From the NCBI RefSeq assembly GCF_028285565.1, contig NZ_JANQOY010000048.1:1-38366 (forward strand): a stretch of DNA of 38,366 bases. The letters are read 5' to 3'. Source of the DNA: Acaryochloris sp. IP29b_bin.148. GTDB taxonomy: Bacteria; Cyanobacteriota; Cyanobacteriia; Thermosynechococcales; Thermosynechococcaceae. The notes under the pieces were generated by a model, which did not search any database, was not told where the DNA came from, and saw only the letters and a list, made by a program, of their open reading frames with translations. Positions 1 through 9,234 of the stretch are shown here, in pieces (within the stretch, counting starts at the first letter, position 1; every line of letters starts with the position of its first letter). A program made the position numbers and the translations under genes.

Positions 1-1
1 G

Positions 2-142
2 TCAAGCTTCTACTACTTTGATATCCTGGTTATGCCTGAAGAGGATATGGTTCAGTTTTACGAAACTGAGATTCATAGTTTTGTCGGCAACATACCTAAT
101 AAATCATTGCAGCAGACGGCTGTAGCTGCCGCTGAACTCTAA
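2..142 (+). CDS. 3' end of an unknown protein (partial)
   Basis: An open frame enters from the left edge and ends at TAA 140-142, giving the last 46 residues of a protein. The visible tail contains FYYFDILVMPEEDM and ends TAVAAAEL. It has an acidic stretch and an alanine-rich end but no motif I recognise. The frame is inferred from its openness and plausible composition only. The gene start and family lie outside the window. Confidence 0.45.
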   Translation, partial: SSFYYFDILVMPEEDMVQFYETEIHSFVGNIPNKSLQQTAVAAAEL

Positions 143-174
143 CCGTTCGAATAACGTTATGGATTGGTTTGTTT

Positions 175-205
175 GGCGTCTGGCGATTCCTAAATGCCAA
201 ACGCC
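175..205. other. Hairpin after the partial gene
   Basis: GGCGT (175-179) and GGC (182-184) pair with GCC (196-198) and ACGCC (201-205) around a 2x2 internal loop. The hairpin sits 33 bases after the stop of the partial gene and could end its transcript. No T-run follows on either strand, so I do not call it a rho-independent terminator. Confidence 0.3.
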
Positions 206-292
206 GATCTCTACTCTTGCCTAAAAAAGCCGTCAGCCCAACAGGTCGTATGGCCCCACTCAACCTATGCTTCTCTATCAGCGTGATGGATT

Positions 293-1033
293 TTAGATAA
301 CCATCTCATTTTCAAGATCAGGAGGGGCTACTGGAATCTCAGTGGTTGTATCAGAGACCTGGGTAGCTCCCAAAAAATGCTCATTAATCAGCTGCTGAAA
401 GGTTTTCAGGGTAGACTGCCAAAGCTGGATTCGCTCCTTTACCCCCTGCACCCGCTGAAGACCGGCATCACCCCGGACAGGATAGTTGAAATTACCCGAA
501 AACACGATGGCAGGAAGTATTTTCTCCTCTTTTGCCTTTAGCTGGGCTTCGTTAATGGCCAAGTTGAGCTGCCCTTGCTCCAGAACATAACTCAGCTGAA
601 TCGCTGCCTGAGCTGGAGCTTGGCCAAAATCTTGCCACGACCCAGGGGCAAATAGCTTCTGAAATAGAAAGTCATGGGCACCGCGCTCATTCTCTAAGAA
701 AGGCACCAGACCTCTGGGATTAATCCCCACCGCTTGATACTCAGCATTGGGTAGTTTCTCTACAAACTTGGTGAGCATGGTATCGATCTGAAATGGAGGT
801 GGGTCCTGCGTGGCGAGAATCTGAGAAAACGCCACGCGATTGGGCTGAGCGCTCACTCGAATCCCGTTGTTGTAGGTAATTTGAACATTGTTGTTGGTGA
901 AAACAGGCTGCTGATCGTACTGCCAATCCGGCGGCACAATATCGCTATATTTCAAAAAATCGGGGTTGAGGATAGCAGGACTTAGGTTTTTAGCGGCGAT
1001 GACAATACTAATTTCCTGAATGGATAAACTCAT
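293..1033 (-). CDS. Conserved cyanobacterial hypothetical protein
   Basis: A 246-residue soluble protein without a signal peptide or membrane segment. The N-terminal part (about residues 8-40, with NLSPAILNPDFLKYSDIVPP) and the central stretch around AVGINPRGLVPF resemble a conserved hypothetical family I recall from many cyanobacteria, whose function I do not know. The start ATG at 1033 has a GAGGACGG-like ribosome binding site about ten bases upstream. The gene lies downstream of the giant phosphatase gene on the same strand, but a clear terminator at 1167-1201 separates them. It is therefore probably transcribed on its own. Confidence 0.8.
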   Translation of the reverse strand: MSLSIQEISIVIAAKNLSPAILNPDFLKYSDIVPPDWQYDQQPVFTNNNVQITYNNGIRVSAQPNRVAFSQILATQDPPPFQIDTMLTKFVEKLPNAEYQAVGINPRGLVPFLENERGAHDFLFQKLFAPGSWQDFGQAPAQAAIQLSYVLEQGQLNLAINEAQLKAKEEKILPAIVFSGNFNYPVRGDAGLQRVQGVKERIQLWQSTLKTFQQLINEHFLGATQVSDTTTEIPVAPPDLENEMVI

Positions 1034-1166
1034 AGTTTTGGCCGTCCTCGTAACAGAAACATAGGCGAATTAGGAAAACCGGAAATTCCTCAAAACGAGA
1101 GAAAAATAGTCGACAATCGAAGCATGCGTCTATATTCAACACAATAATTTCCATACCTACCTTAAA

Positions 1167-1201
1167 GCCGTTCCTTCCCTTCTGCAAGGTAAAGGAACGG
1201 C
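1167..1201 (-). terminator. Rho-independent terminator of the giant phosphatase gene
   Basis: GCCGTTCCTT (1167-1176) pairs perfectly with AAGGAACGGC (1192-1201). The loop holds a further CCTT/AAGG pairing. Read on the minus strand, the stem begins 16 bases after the stop of the 2374-residue gene and is followed by TTTAAGG. This is a good though T-poor intrinsic terminator. Confidence 0.7.
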
Positions 1202-1217
1202 CTCGCTAGCCTACCGT

Positions 1218-4200
1218 TTAGACAGAGAAATCAGCTTGAATATTCAGATCGGTTAGATCAGCCATGACACCTTGCAAAATCATCAGAGTTTGCTCGGAGC
1301 CCGTTAAGGAAAGGCGAGTATCACCATTTTCGGTGGTTGCACGCAGTTGTCCCAAGGTTAATCCTGCAGACAGGCCCAAGGTATCTGCATCAACATTGAA
1401 ATCAAGGACGGTATCCGGTCCTTGATCAAGGCCCACGATAAAACAGTCTGCACCCCTGCCACCGATGAGTATATCTCTGCCATCTCCCCCGTCGAGGGTG
1501 TCATCGCCTGCCCCGCCAAAGAGTTGATCGCGGCCTAGGCGACCGGAAAGCAGGTCATTCCCTGCGCCACCAAAGAGATCATCCCTGCCCCGGCCTCCTT
1601 TGATAGTGTCATTACCAGCTCCCCCAAACAGTTGATCTGAGCCCCGATTGCCAGCGATAAAATCGTTGCCAGTGCCACCGAAAACGTCATCATTCCCTTT
1701 GCCGCCATTGATCGTATCGTTCCCTGCCCCTCCAAATAGTTGGTCTGGGCCTTGATTACCAGCAATCAGATCATTACCGCCTTTGCCCCAAATGATATCT
1801 GGGCCTTTAAGACCTCTAATTTGATCGTCATTCTCAGTTCCAAGCAGACTATCGCGACCGTTCGTACCTAAAATTTCCTCGAGAACAGGGGGCTGATCGT
1901 CGATAACAGTATCGTCTCGGACAGTTAGGTTTTGAATGCGAGTGTCCTCTACTGGGGCCGTTTCAACTGTACTAAAGGTGGGTGTTGCGGCATCCGTATC
2001 GGCAGGGAAGTTGATTGCCAAGTACTCTGCCAAGGCATCCTGCTCGGTTCCAGGATCTGCAAAGGTTGCTTCCCCCTCCTCACTCAGAACGTCGGGTAGA
2101 TCCACTCGATTGGCATCTGGTCCGGTGGGAAAGGGATACTCATCTCCTCCCTCTGCAAGGAAGTTGAGGGTGACGATGCGGAAGGTGCGGCTGGCATCAC
2201 CGACGAGTTCACCTGCTTGAACCACAACGTCCACATCGTTGCCCTCTTCATCTGTAATGGCCAGAGACTGGATGCGATCGCCCGCTGGCGCATTGGGGGC
2301 AAAACTAAACTGAATGCCAGAAACCTGCGGGAACTGGCCGGGGGTCTCACCAGGGCCTGTGGCTGCAACACTATGCTCAATCACCGCCAGCAGCTCTGCT
2401 GGGGTCAACGTCAACAGCGTTAGGCTGTTATTGAAGCTTAAGGTGTTGGCAATATCCGTCTCCGAAATTCCCCCTGCGGGTTTGACAAGATTGCCATCGG
2501 CATCAAAGACCGCTTCAGTCGGTAATTCTTCCGGGTCACCCGTTCCACCTGGGGGAACAATCACTTGGCCAATATCATCGCGGATGCCTCCCCCGTTTTT
2601 GAGTGAAATAACCACGGAGCTATCGAAGGACTTGGCAAGTGCCAAGTTTGCATCTGCGGTGAGGTTTCCAAGGTTCGTCTCTTCCGTGCGCACACGTTCA
2701 CGGCGACCGTCTAAATAGACCTCACTGAGGCCGAAGACATTGCTTTCCTTGGCGACAATCACCTCACGTAACTGATCCACAATCCCTTGAATCTCGGGAT
2801 CTACTAAGCCCTCGGCATTAAGGTCAGCCACGCCCTGGTCGTCCGTTGCGTAGGCACCGCTGACCTCAGGATCATAGCTTGCAGGGATAACGTGACCCTG
2901 TTCGTCGAATTCAATCACCAAGCGACCGACATACTTGTAGTTGCCATCGGTATTGATAATCGCCACTGGATGACCATTGGCATCGGTTGTGAACAGAGGA
3001 TACTCCCCTTGAGCCGTATCACCATCCCGAAGGCGATCATTTTCATCGATGAGCCGTGTATTTGAGCCACCCGCCATCACAATATCGACGTTCTGAAGGC
3101 GAGTGGCTAGGGCCTGCTCAATGGAAATCTGCTGCATATGGGATAACAGCACCACCTTATCAATCTCAGGGTTAGCCGCTAGCAAGGCATCGACATCAGC
3201 TTGAATTTCGGCTGCCAGAGCATCTAGTTGTTCTGGGGTCGGGTCTCCCTCAAAGTCGCCCGGCAGCACGGTGACATCACCAGGACTCGAAATACTGGTG
3301 AGGGTGGGGGTGGTTGCACCCACAACCCCGATCTGCTCACCATTAACTTCTATGACTGTGCTAGCCGCTAAGCTGTTGGCTTGAGGCGCTTGGGCATCTT
3401 CAACCACTAATCCCGCTAGATTGGCATCAGTGCTGAAGTCTAGATTGGCGCTCAGATAGGGGAATGCCGTCCCAGCAAAAGACTCATCAACGTCTGGTGT
3501 GGTTGGGTCATCTTCCGCCCCACCAATCAGATCCGCCAACAGCTCGGTCCCCAGATCAAACTCATGGTTACCCAGGCCGATCGCCTGGAAACCCAGCTCA
3601 TTTTGAATCAAAATATCGGCTCGACCCGCTCCACCCAAGACGTCTTCAGAGGCGCTGAAAAAAAGTCCCGGAATGATAGCATCTCCTGACGACAGCACTA
3701 CAGTGTTATCGGGTTCACCATCGTCGCCGAGATCCTGGGCTTTAAGGGCGTTGAGCACCGCCGAGAAGTTGGGGATATCGTCTAGGGCCGGAATGCCAGC
3801 TTCTTGGTCGGCAGTGTGAAGGATTTCCAGGGTAAAGGGGCTGTCGGTCCCTTCGCCTGCAATGTTAAACCGTCCCACAATTGGCTCATGATCGCTGGCG
3901 ACCACGGTGTTATCAAACTCGACCGCGCTATCGTCACGGGTAAAGTCGGTATTGACGTGAACAATATCAAACTCAGCGCCCTCCAACAGTGAGTCGGTGA
4001 CGAACAGATGGTCCAGCACCTGACTGTTGCCATTGAAGATAAAGGTGTAGGCATCCCCCTCTGCCTCCGCTTGGGGAACCAGATTGGTCAGAACCTGCTC
4101 GTCCCCAGTTCCGGGCAAAATTTCGGCAATCTCATCCGTAAATTGGAAGGTATTCAGATCACCTGCAACGATAATATTGGCATCGGGATTGTCTGCCAGT

Positions 4201-7200
4201 TGGGAATCAACAAACTCATTTATAGCTAAAGCCTGTGCTGCTCTGGCGTCCTCACCTGCCTGCACAAAAGGCTGAGGGCCACCAAAAACGGGCGTAGAGC
4301 CAAATCGAGAGGAGAAGTGGTTATTGACCACAGCAACGGTTTGACCGTTGAATTCAAAATTGGCCAGTAGTGGGCTACGGCTCCCATCAAAGGCATCGGG
4401 ATTGCTCACCCCGGCCTCTGCCAATACGTCTGGAGAAAGCAACGTCAAAGTGGTGTCGTCAATGCTGACCCGATCGGGATTAAACAGAAATGCATTGCGG
4501 ATATTACCGCCAGGTTGCCCGCCAAAAGCCCCATCAACGTGTGTATTGACCGTGCGGAACTCGTAGGTGGGGCCACCCGCTGCTGCGATCACATCCACCA
4601 CAGTCTGCAGCGTCTGATCCGCATCTAGCGTGCCATCATCAATGCTCCCGGAGTTATCTTGAATCTCCTGCAGAGCAATAATATCCGGTGCCTGTAAGTG
4701 ATTGACAATCTGCTGTGCTAGCCGATCAAACTGATCGTTATTTCCTGGCGTCGCATCACCATCGGACGGGTCTAGATTAAGGACGTTATAGCTAGCCACC
4801 GTGAGCTGACTATCTGTACCGATGAGCTCGGTCGCCTCTTGCTCCAAGCCACCAGGAGCCACCGTAATCGGATCGGTGACATTGACTTCAAAGTTGCCAA
4901 AGCTGTAGCCCACGACTCCCGTTACATCCCCCAACTGATCGCCCACATTTAAGGCTGGGGGGATATCTTGGCCAGAAAGGGTGGGGTCAAACTGGATTTG
5001 CACAATTTCAGGATTTTGATCGCCCGTGTTCTCCAGCCCGGAATCCAGGTTAATGCCGCCCCGTGCATTCAGCGGATCATCAGACGTCGCCCCTTGGTTA
5101 GGCAAGGTAAACGCTTCAGCAGAGTTGGTACTGAAGACCCGAGTGGGAGAGACCGCCACGGCATCTTCAATCGTGACCCGTTGACCTTCTAAACTTTCGT
5201 AGAAATCAATCGCATCATTCTCAGGGTCAAACTCACCTGGCTGTTCTTGCAAGTTGACAGGTAGCTCATCCTCACTAATCACCGTCGTATTAGAGGGTAA
5301 GCGTCCCGCCTCGCCAATCACGACTGCTTCAGGTAGGGCATTACCGCTGGACAAAACCGTGGTATCAGAAATATTACTCAGTTGGGTCACGGATAGATTC
5401 CCCGTGTCAGCCCCTCCTGGAATAAACTCTGAAACCTCGCCTGTTAACGCTAGTTCATCGCCAATGCCGAATTCGGGTGCCTCGCCCGTAAACACAAAGA
5501 TGCCGTCGGAGGTATTATCGTTACCGTCCCCTTCACTGTCTTGAAGGTAAAAGCCGTTAAAGGCGATCGCAGTCACAATACCGGTGGTGCTGACCATCTG
5601 CCCTGTAAACGGAGACAGATGCCCTTCTCCCTGAATATCGTAAATCTTTAAGGGAGGCGTAAATTCGAACACTCCGACTGTGCTGCTTTCTTCGTTGGTA
5701 ACGACTAGCAAATTGCGACCGTTGGGACTGTCTTCAGCAGAGATAAAGGTTAACCCCTCTGGTGCAATATCTTCATCACTGCGGATATATTGCAGAAATT
5801 CAGGTTGGGTGGGCGTACTCACGTCATAGACCAGAACGCCGCCCCCCGCTCGTTCTAGGCCAATAAAGGCATAGGTCCGGGATCCGACAACGCCAACCGT
5901 AACGGCTTCGGGTTCTGCGCCTTTATTATCAGAGCGGGAGTCAAACGCTTCTGGATCGCCATCATCGGCATTGAATAATTCAGGAGTTTGCGCTGCGGTA
6001 ATCCGGGCAATTTGATCGCCACTATCGAACACCTGATTGCCCACCGCATCCCAAATGGAAAAGGAGCGACCGCCATAGGAAAAAAGCTGGTCATAATCTC
6101 CGTCACCATCTAGGTCACCGTCAATGGTGGACACCTGCAAACGACCTAAGTTCTCGTCTTGCTGCAATGTCTCCGCATCCGGGAAGGCATCCGGGTCTAG
6201 CGCTAATTCACTAATGCGCGCATCTTCATCGCGGGCATCCCCTTCATTGGCGGTGATGTAGTAGGTTTGGCCATTGACTTCGTAGGATGCGATCGCATCG
6301 GGCTGATACAGCCCAAAAACCGGATGGTTCTGGAGATTAATGCCGCCGTCTTCATCGCTCGGATCCAGCCTGTTCCCCTCTCCAAAATCAATAAAGCCAA
6401 GTGTGGTCGGTGTGGGATCGGGGTTGAGCAGAGCACTGCCATCTAAAGGGATGTCTCCTTCGGTCAGACCAAAGTCATTATCATTGAGAACGGCTAAGGA
6501 ACCGTCTGGCAAGAGGGCCAAGCCTTCGGGTTTATCGCCTGCAAGATAGCCCAACGAAGGCAGATTAGTGACCTTCCGTTTATGGACGGTTTGAATCCCA
6601 AAAGCTGCTAAATCATCAGCAGTTTGCTGTTCTAGGGTCTGATCGCCAAAGACATCTAGTCCCAAGACATTGGTTGCCCCCTGAAGATTGATCTCAAACA
6701 CAAACTTCTTAGCGGTGTCACCGACCGCAGAGTCTCGCTCAATCACGAAAAATTTACCGTCCCCGGCGTAAACGGCATCGCCAATCTTGTCCACGCGACC
6801 ACCATCTCGGACAGCCGGATCCTCTAGCAGATACACATATTCAGACACAGGCTGCCCTGTGGTGGTATCGATACCCAGAATTCGAATCACATCGGAGTTG
6901 TCAGAGGTATCGCGATCAGGATTCGCTAAGGGGGTCTGAATAAAGGCGTAGAGAATACCCGCCTCTGCATCTAAGGCGACGGCTTCAAACCCTCGATTGC
7001 GACGGCGATTAATATAATCATGCGGTAGCGTTTCCTTGCCAAAGGTTCCCTCCGCCTGATCGACTTGAGCCGCAGTCCCTTCAGGCACGTAGCGATTGAG
7101 GAGGACTCCCGTAGGGGAGAACTGATAAATGGCCGGACGATACTCATCCACCATCCAGAAGTTGCCATCGGCATCGGTCAAAATTCCCTCAAAATCACCG

Positions 7201-8342
7201 CCAAAGGGATCTAACGGTAGAGGGTTACCCGATAAATCTACCGGTTGCTCATCAATGTCCTCATTGTCCAGATTCGAACGACCTGTGATCGGTGTAATGC
7301 CATCTCCCTGTCGCAGAAAGATATCTTTAGTAATCGCCACCTGGCTGCGATCAGGAGTGACCTCTAGCTTGACAATCCGAGCTTGGTAGTCCGGTAAAGC
7401 AAAGGGCCGCTCATTAATGCCATCCGCATCAACATTGAGTGTGTCAGGATTGGGACCGCGATCGGGAATGGTGTAGAAAATCAGGTTACCTGAATCCGCA
7501 TCGGTGCCGCCAAACCATAGACCGGATAGTCCGCCCAGCTGAATCTGATCGCCAGCAGCGGTCACACCCAGCAGCGGTCGTTCGACATTGAGCTGCGTCA
7601 GTTCGGCTGGCCCCTGGCTGAAATCCTTTACACCCAGCGGTAGAATATCCTGCACGGTTTCGGAGGCCAGATCCACCACGGCCACCGCATTATTTTCTTG
7701 TAGAGTCACAAAGGCGGTGGTGCCATCGGGAGACACAGAGATATACTTAGGTTCCACATCTTGAGCCACGCGCTGGTCTGGAAAAATCCGGACGCCTTTG
7801 GCGCGAAGTTCGGCCTCTCGGCCATTAAAGGCTTCAAAACCGACCGTCGTGACGTTATCTGGGGCTAAGGTCTCAATACCACCGGCTAAATCAATGATGC
7901 TAATTGAACCCGCTGGGTTAATACCGTCCTCCGGTTCTCCCTCATTGGCCACCAGGACCTTCATGCCATCGGGGGTAAAAGTTAATTGATCGGGAAGAGA
8001 CCCCACGCGGACATTGGCGAGGATATCCCCCTCTGCATTGAGAAAGACAACGTGACCTGCATTCGTGGGTGGATCGGCTGCGATCGCAACGGCAATCAAA
8101 CTCTCGTGAATAGCGACGCTGTTAGCCCCGCCCCCAAAGGGGGATAAATCAATCGGTTCCAGTGCAATCGGCGTATCCGGGTTGCTCAGATCAACCCCTT
8201 GTAATTCTGTTTCACCAGACACCACAAATAACCGTTGTGATGCCACATCAAAAGCATTAATTTCTGCCCCATTCTCTAGGGTGAGACCACTAATTTTGCG
8301 TAAAGGACCATCAGCAGCAGCGAGAGAAGTAGCCATGAGCAT
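1218..8342 (-). CDS. Giant secreted multidomain phosphatase/nuclease with RTX C terminus
   Basis: A 2374-residue protein with approximate domains: 15-245 and 680-895, two parts of a choice-of-anchor-I type beta-propeller; 247-640, an inserted phytase-like esterase domain; 900-1040, an OB-like region; 1175-1490, an endonuclease/exonuclease/phosphatase domain of ExeM type (motifs LQEIQ, GDLNT, SDHEP); 1500-2130, a 5'-nucleotidase metallophosphatase plus C-terminal domain (GLGNHEFD, LLSHMQQ, KNGGGIRDD); 2150-2310, RTX nonapeptides. There is no N-terminal signal peptide, as expected for type I secretion substrates, and no transporter lies in the window. The usual 5'-nucleotidase motif HTNDxH reads HTADQE, and the usual GGHTH reads GGSNT, so metal binding is atypical. 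The likely role is release of phosphate from extracellular nucleotides, DNA and phosphoesters. A Pho box at 8558-8609 suggests induction by phosphate starvation. ATGs at codons 1 and 3 are both possible starts. Confidence 0.9.
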   Translation of the reverse strand: MLMATSLAAADGPLRKISGLTLENGAEINAFDVASQRLFVVSGETELQGVDLSNPDTPIALEPIDLSPFGGGANSVAIHESLIAVAIAADPPTNAGHVVFLNAEGDILANVRVGSLPDQLTFTPDGMKVLVANEGEPEDGINPAGSISIIDLAGGIETLAPDNVTTVGFEAFNGREAELRAKGVRIFPDQRVAQDVEPKYISVSPDGTTAFVTLQENNAVAVVDLASETVQDILPLGVKDFSQGPAELTQLNVERPLLGVTAAGDQIQLGGLSGLWFGGTDADSGNLIFYTIPDRGPNPDTLNVDADGINERPFALPDYQARIVKLEVTPDRSQVAITKDIFLRQGDGITPITGRSNLDNEDIDEQPVDLSGNPLPLDPFGGDFEGILTDADGNFWMVDEYRPAIYQFSPTGVLLNRYVPEGTAAQVDQAEGTFGKETLPHDYINRRRNRGFEAVALDAEAGILYAFIQTPLANPDRDTSDNSDVIRILGIDTTTGQPVSEYVYLLEDPAVRDGGRVDKIGDAVYAGDGKFFVIERDSAVGDTAKKFVFEINLQGATNVLGLDVFGDQTLEQQTADDLAAFGIQTVHKRKVTNLPSLGYLAGDKPEGLALLPDGSLAVLNDNDFGLTEGDIPLDGSALLNPDPTPTTLGFIDFGEGNRLDPSDEDGGINLQNHPVFGLYQPDAIASYEVNGQTYYITANEGDARDEDARISELALDPDAFPDAETLQQDENLGRLQVSTIDGDLDGDGDYDQLFSYGGRSFSIWDAVGNQVFDSGDQIARITAAQTPELFNADDGDPEAFDSRSDNKGAEPEAVTVGVVGSRTYAFIGLERAGGGVLVYDVSTPTQPEFLQYIRSDEDIAPEGLTFISAEDSPNGRNLLVVTNEESSTVGVFEFTPPLKIYDIQGEGHLSPFTGQMVSTTGIVTAIAFNGFYLQDSEGDGNDNTSDGIFVFTGEAPEFGIGDELALTGEVSEFIPGGADTGNLSVTQLSNISDTTVLSSGNALPEAVVIGEAGRLPSNTTVISEDELPVNLQEQPGEFDPENDAIDFYESLEGQRVTIEDAVAVSPTRVFSTNSAEAFTLPNQGATSDDPLNARGGINLDSGLENTGDQNPEIVQIQFDPTLSGQDIPPALNVGDQLGDVTGVVGYSFGNFEVNVTDPITVAPGGLEQEATELIGTDSQLTVASYNVLNLDPSDGDATPGNNDQFDRLAQQIVNHLQAPDIIALQEIQDNSGSIDDGTLDADQTLQTVVDVIAAAGGPTYEFRTVNTHVDGAFGGQPGGNIRNAFLFNPDRVSIDDTTLTLLSPDVLAEAGVSNPDAFDGSRSPLLANFEFNGQTVAVVNNHFSSRFGSTPVFGGPQPFVQAGEDARAAQALAINEFVDSQLADNPDANIIVAGDLNTFQFTDEIAEILPGTGDEQVLTNLVPQAEAEGDAYTFIFNGNSQVLDHLFVTDSLLEGAEFDIVHVNTDFTRDDSAVEFDNTVVASDHEPIVGRFNIAGEGTDSPFTLEILHTADQEAGIPALDDIPNFSAVLNALKAQDLGDDGEPDNTVVLSSGDAIIPGLFFSASEDVLGGAGRADILIQNELGFQAIGLGNHEFDLGTELLADLIGGAEDDPTTPDVDESFAGTAFPYLSANLDFSTDANLAGLVVEDAQAPQANSLAASTVIEVNGEQIGVVGATTPTLTSISSPGDVTVLPGDFEGDPTPEQLDALAAEIQADVDALLAANPEIDKVVLLSHMQQISIEQALATRLQNVDIVMAGGSNTRLIDENDRLRDGDTAQGEYPLFTTDANGHPVAIINTDGNYKYVGRLVIEFDEQGHVIPASYDPEVSGAYATDDQGVADLNAEGLVDPEIQGIVDQLREVIVAKESNVFGLSEVYLDGRRERVRTEETNLGNLTADANLALAKSFDSSVVISLKNGGGIRDDIGQVIVPPGGTGDPEELPTEAVFDADGNLVKPAGGISETDIANTLSFNNSLTLLTLTPAELLAVIEHSVAATGPGETPGQFPQVSGIQFSFAPNAPAGDRIQSLAITDEEGNDVDVVVQAGELVGDASRTFRIVTLNFLAEGGDEYPFPTGPDANRVDLPDVLSEEGEATFADPGTEQDALAEYLAINFPADTDAATPTFSTVETAPVEDTRIQNLTVRDDTVIDDQPPVLEEILGTNGRDSLLGTENDDQIRGLKGPDIIWGKGGNDLIAGNQGPDQLFGGAGNDTINGGKGNDDVFGGTGNDFIAGNRGSDQLFGGAGNDTIKGGRGRDDLFGGAGNDLLSGRLGRDQLFGGAGDDTLDGGDGRDILIGGRGADCFIVGLDQGPDTVLDFNVDADTLGLSAGLTLGQLRATTENGDTRLSLTGSEQTLMILQGVMADLTDLNIQADFSV
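1437..1763 (-). repeat. Three 36-residue RTX super-repeats
   Basis: Within the giant gene, three tandem units of about 108 bases encode 36, 36 and 37 residues. They begin AGNQGPDQLFGG, AGNRGSDQLFGG and SGRLGRDQLFGG. Each unit holds four GGxGxDxLx-type calcium-binding nonapeptides, so the RTX block was built by duplication of four-nonapeptide units. Two of the units are nearly identical, so recombination could change the copy number. Confidence 0.85.
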
Positions 8343-8457
8343 TCCTAAACCAACAACAAAACGAACCTGAGGATCTCAGGCCAAAACATAAAACCTAAGC
8401 GCAGCAAAGGATCCACTGCACGGTTCACAACAAACAACGTCATAAATGAAGAAACTT

Positions 8458-8502
8458 GATTCTTCGTTGTGCGTCAACGCTTTCCCCCAACGAAGAATCA
8501 GG
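8458..8502 (-). promoter_or_regulatory. 13-bp inverted repeat in the phosphatase leader
   Basis: TGATTCTTCGTTG (8457-8469) and CAACGAAGAATCA (8488-8500) are perfect reverse complements, extended by one GU and one GC pair. The 18-base loop contains a small GCGT/ACGC stem. The repeat lies between the Pho box and the start codon, so it would fall in the 5' leader if transcription starts just after the Pho box. No T-run follows it on the minus strand. A leader stem or a dimeric protein site are both possible. Confidence 0.6.
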
Positions 8503-8557
8503 CCAGTGAGAAGCACCTCCACTGCGGTAGAAGCACTTCAGCCAGAGTCCCAGAGAG

Positions 8558-8609
8558 ACGTAAAAATAAGCTAAAAGAGAGTTTAAGAGCAGATTGTCGT
8601 TAGGTTAAG
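8558..8609 (-). promoter_or_regulatory. Pho box: five 8-mers at 11-base period
   Basis: Read on the minus strand, the 8-mers are CTTAACCT (8602-8609), GACAATCT (8591-8598), CTTAAACT (8580-8587), TTTTAGCT (8569-8576) and TTTTACGT (8558-8565). Each is separated by exactly three bases. The cyanobacterial SphR/PhoB box is described as tandem YTTAACCT repeats with three-base spacers. The units match 8, 4, 7, 6 and 6 of 8 positions. The site lies about 215-270 bases upstream of the giant phosphatase start. The last unit may overlap the -10 region. Confidence 0.65.
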
Positions 8610-8994
8610 ATCAGCTCATGTTGCTGTCATCAACGATGCATCTCAAACAATGTCGTAATGTAATACTTGCCAAGCTCATCGCGATAGGGGTGATTATTAG
8701 CAAGTAAATATTTGAATTTAGGCAATATTCTGAATTTATTTGGTCCTTCAATACAAACACCTTGGCAAGCGTTTAGGTGGCGACAAGATCTTTAACAAAG
8801 AATTAATAATTAGAGCAATAGATATTGCCTTTGAGAATTTTATTTTACTAGCAGTATTCGCTGCTTAATCAATCCTTGATATTCAAAAAAATAGTGATAT
8901 AAGTGAGCCTCTTAATATCAATAAAATCAATTATTTAGATGGGCTTTACGCATTATTTTTTCTTTTCGGATGGAGGAGAATGGATAGCCCCTTC

Positions 8995-9032
8995 GATCCC
9001 CAGATATCAGTTATTGATCCCCAGGCATCAGT
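8995..9032. repeat. 17-bp direct repeat, 21-base period
   Basis: GATCCCCAGATATCAGT (8995-9011) recurs as GATCCCCAGGCATCAGT (9016-9032), 15 of 17 bases identical. The 21-base period, two helical turns, would put two bound proteins on the same face. It lies about 400 bases upstream of sbtA, and no known motif was recognised. Confidence 0.5.
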
Positions 9033-9234
9033 CTCATCCCTAAAATCAATAATTATTAAGATCAAGGTCGTCAAATGAATACAGCTTCCTGATTCACGGA
9101 TAATTTAGAGAGCTAACGCAATATAACAACTTTGTTAAATGCTGATTCATCTATTTTAACTATTTTTGATATATCCTTAAAACGCGAGATTTTATGATTG
9201 AATCTAGGTTTGCCTGTTTAGAGTGTTGAAGCGT

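Noticed and set aside
143..165. GTTCGAAT suggesting a tRNA T-loop
   Set aside because: No acceptor or anticodon stems can be built around it.
1437..1830. Regular repeats suggesting a CRISPR-like array
   Set aside because: The periodicity is 27 and 108 bases in frame and encodes RTX nonapeptides. There are no unique spacers.
8980..9078. 32-codon micro-ORF with internal DPQxSV repeat
   Set aside because: GGAGGAG lies only one base from the ATG, and the repeat is explained by the 17-bp direct repeat in the DNA.
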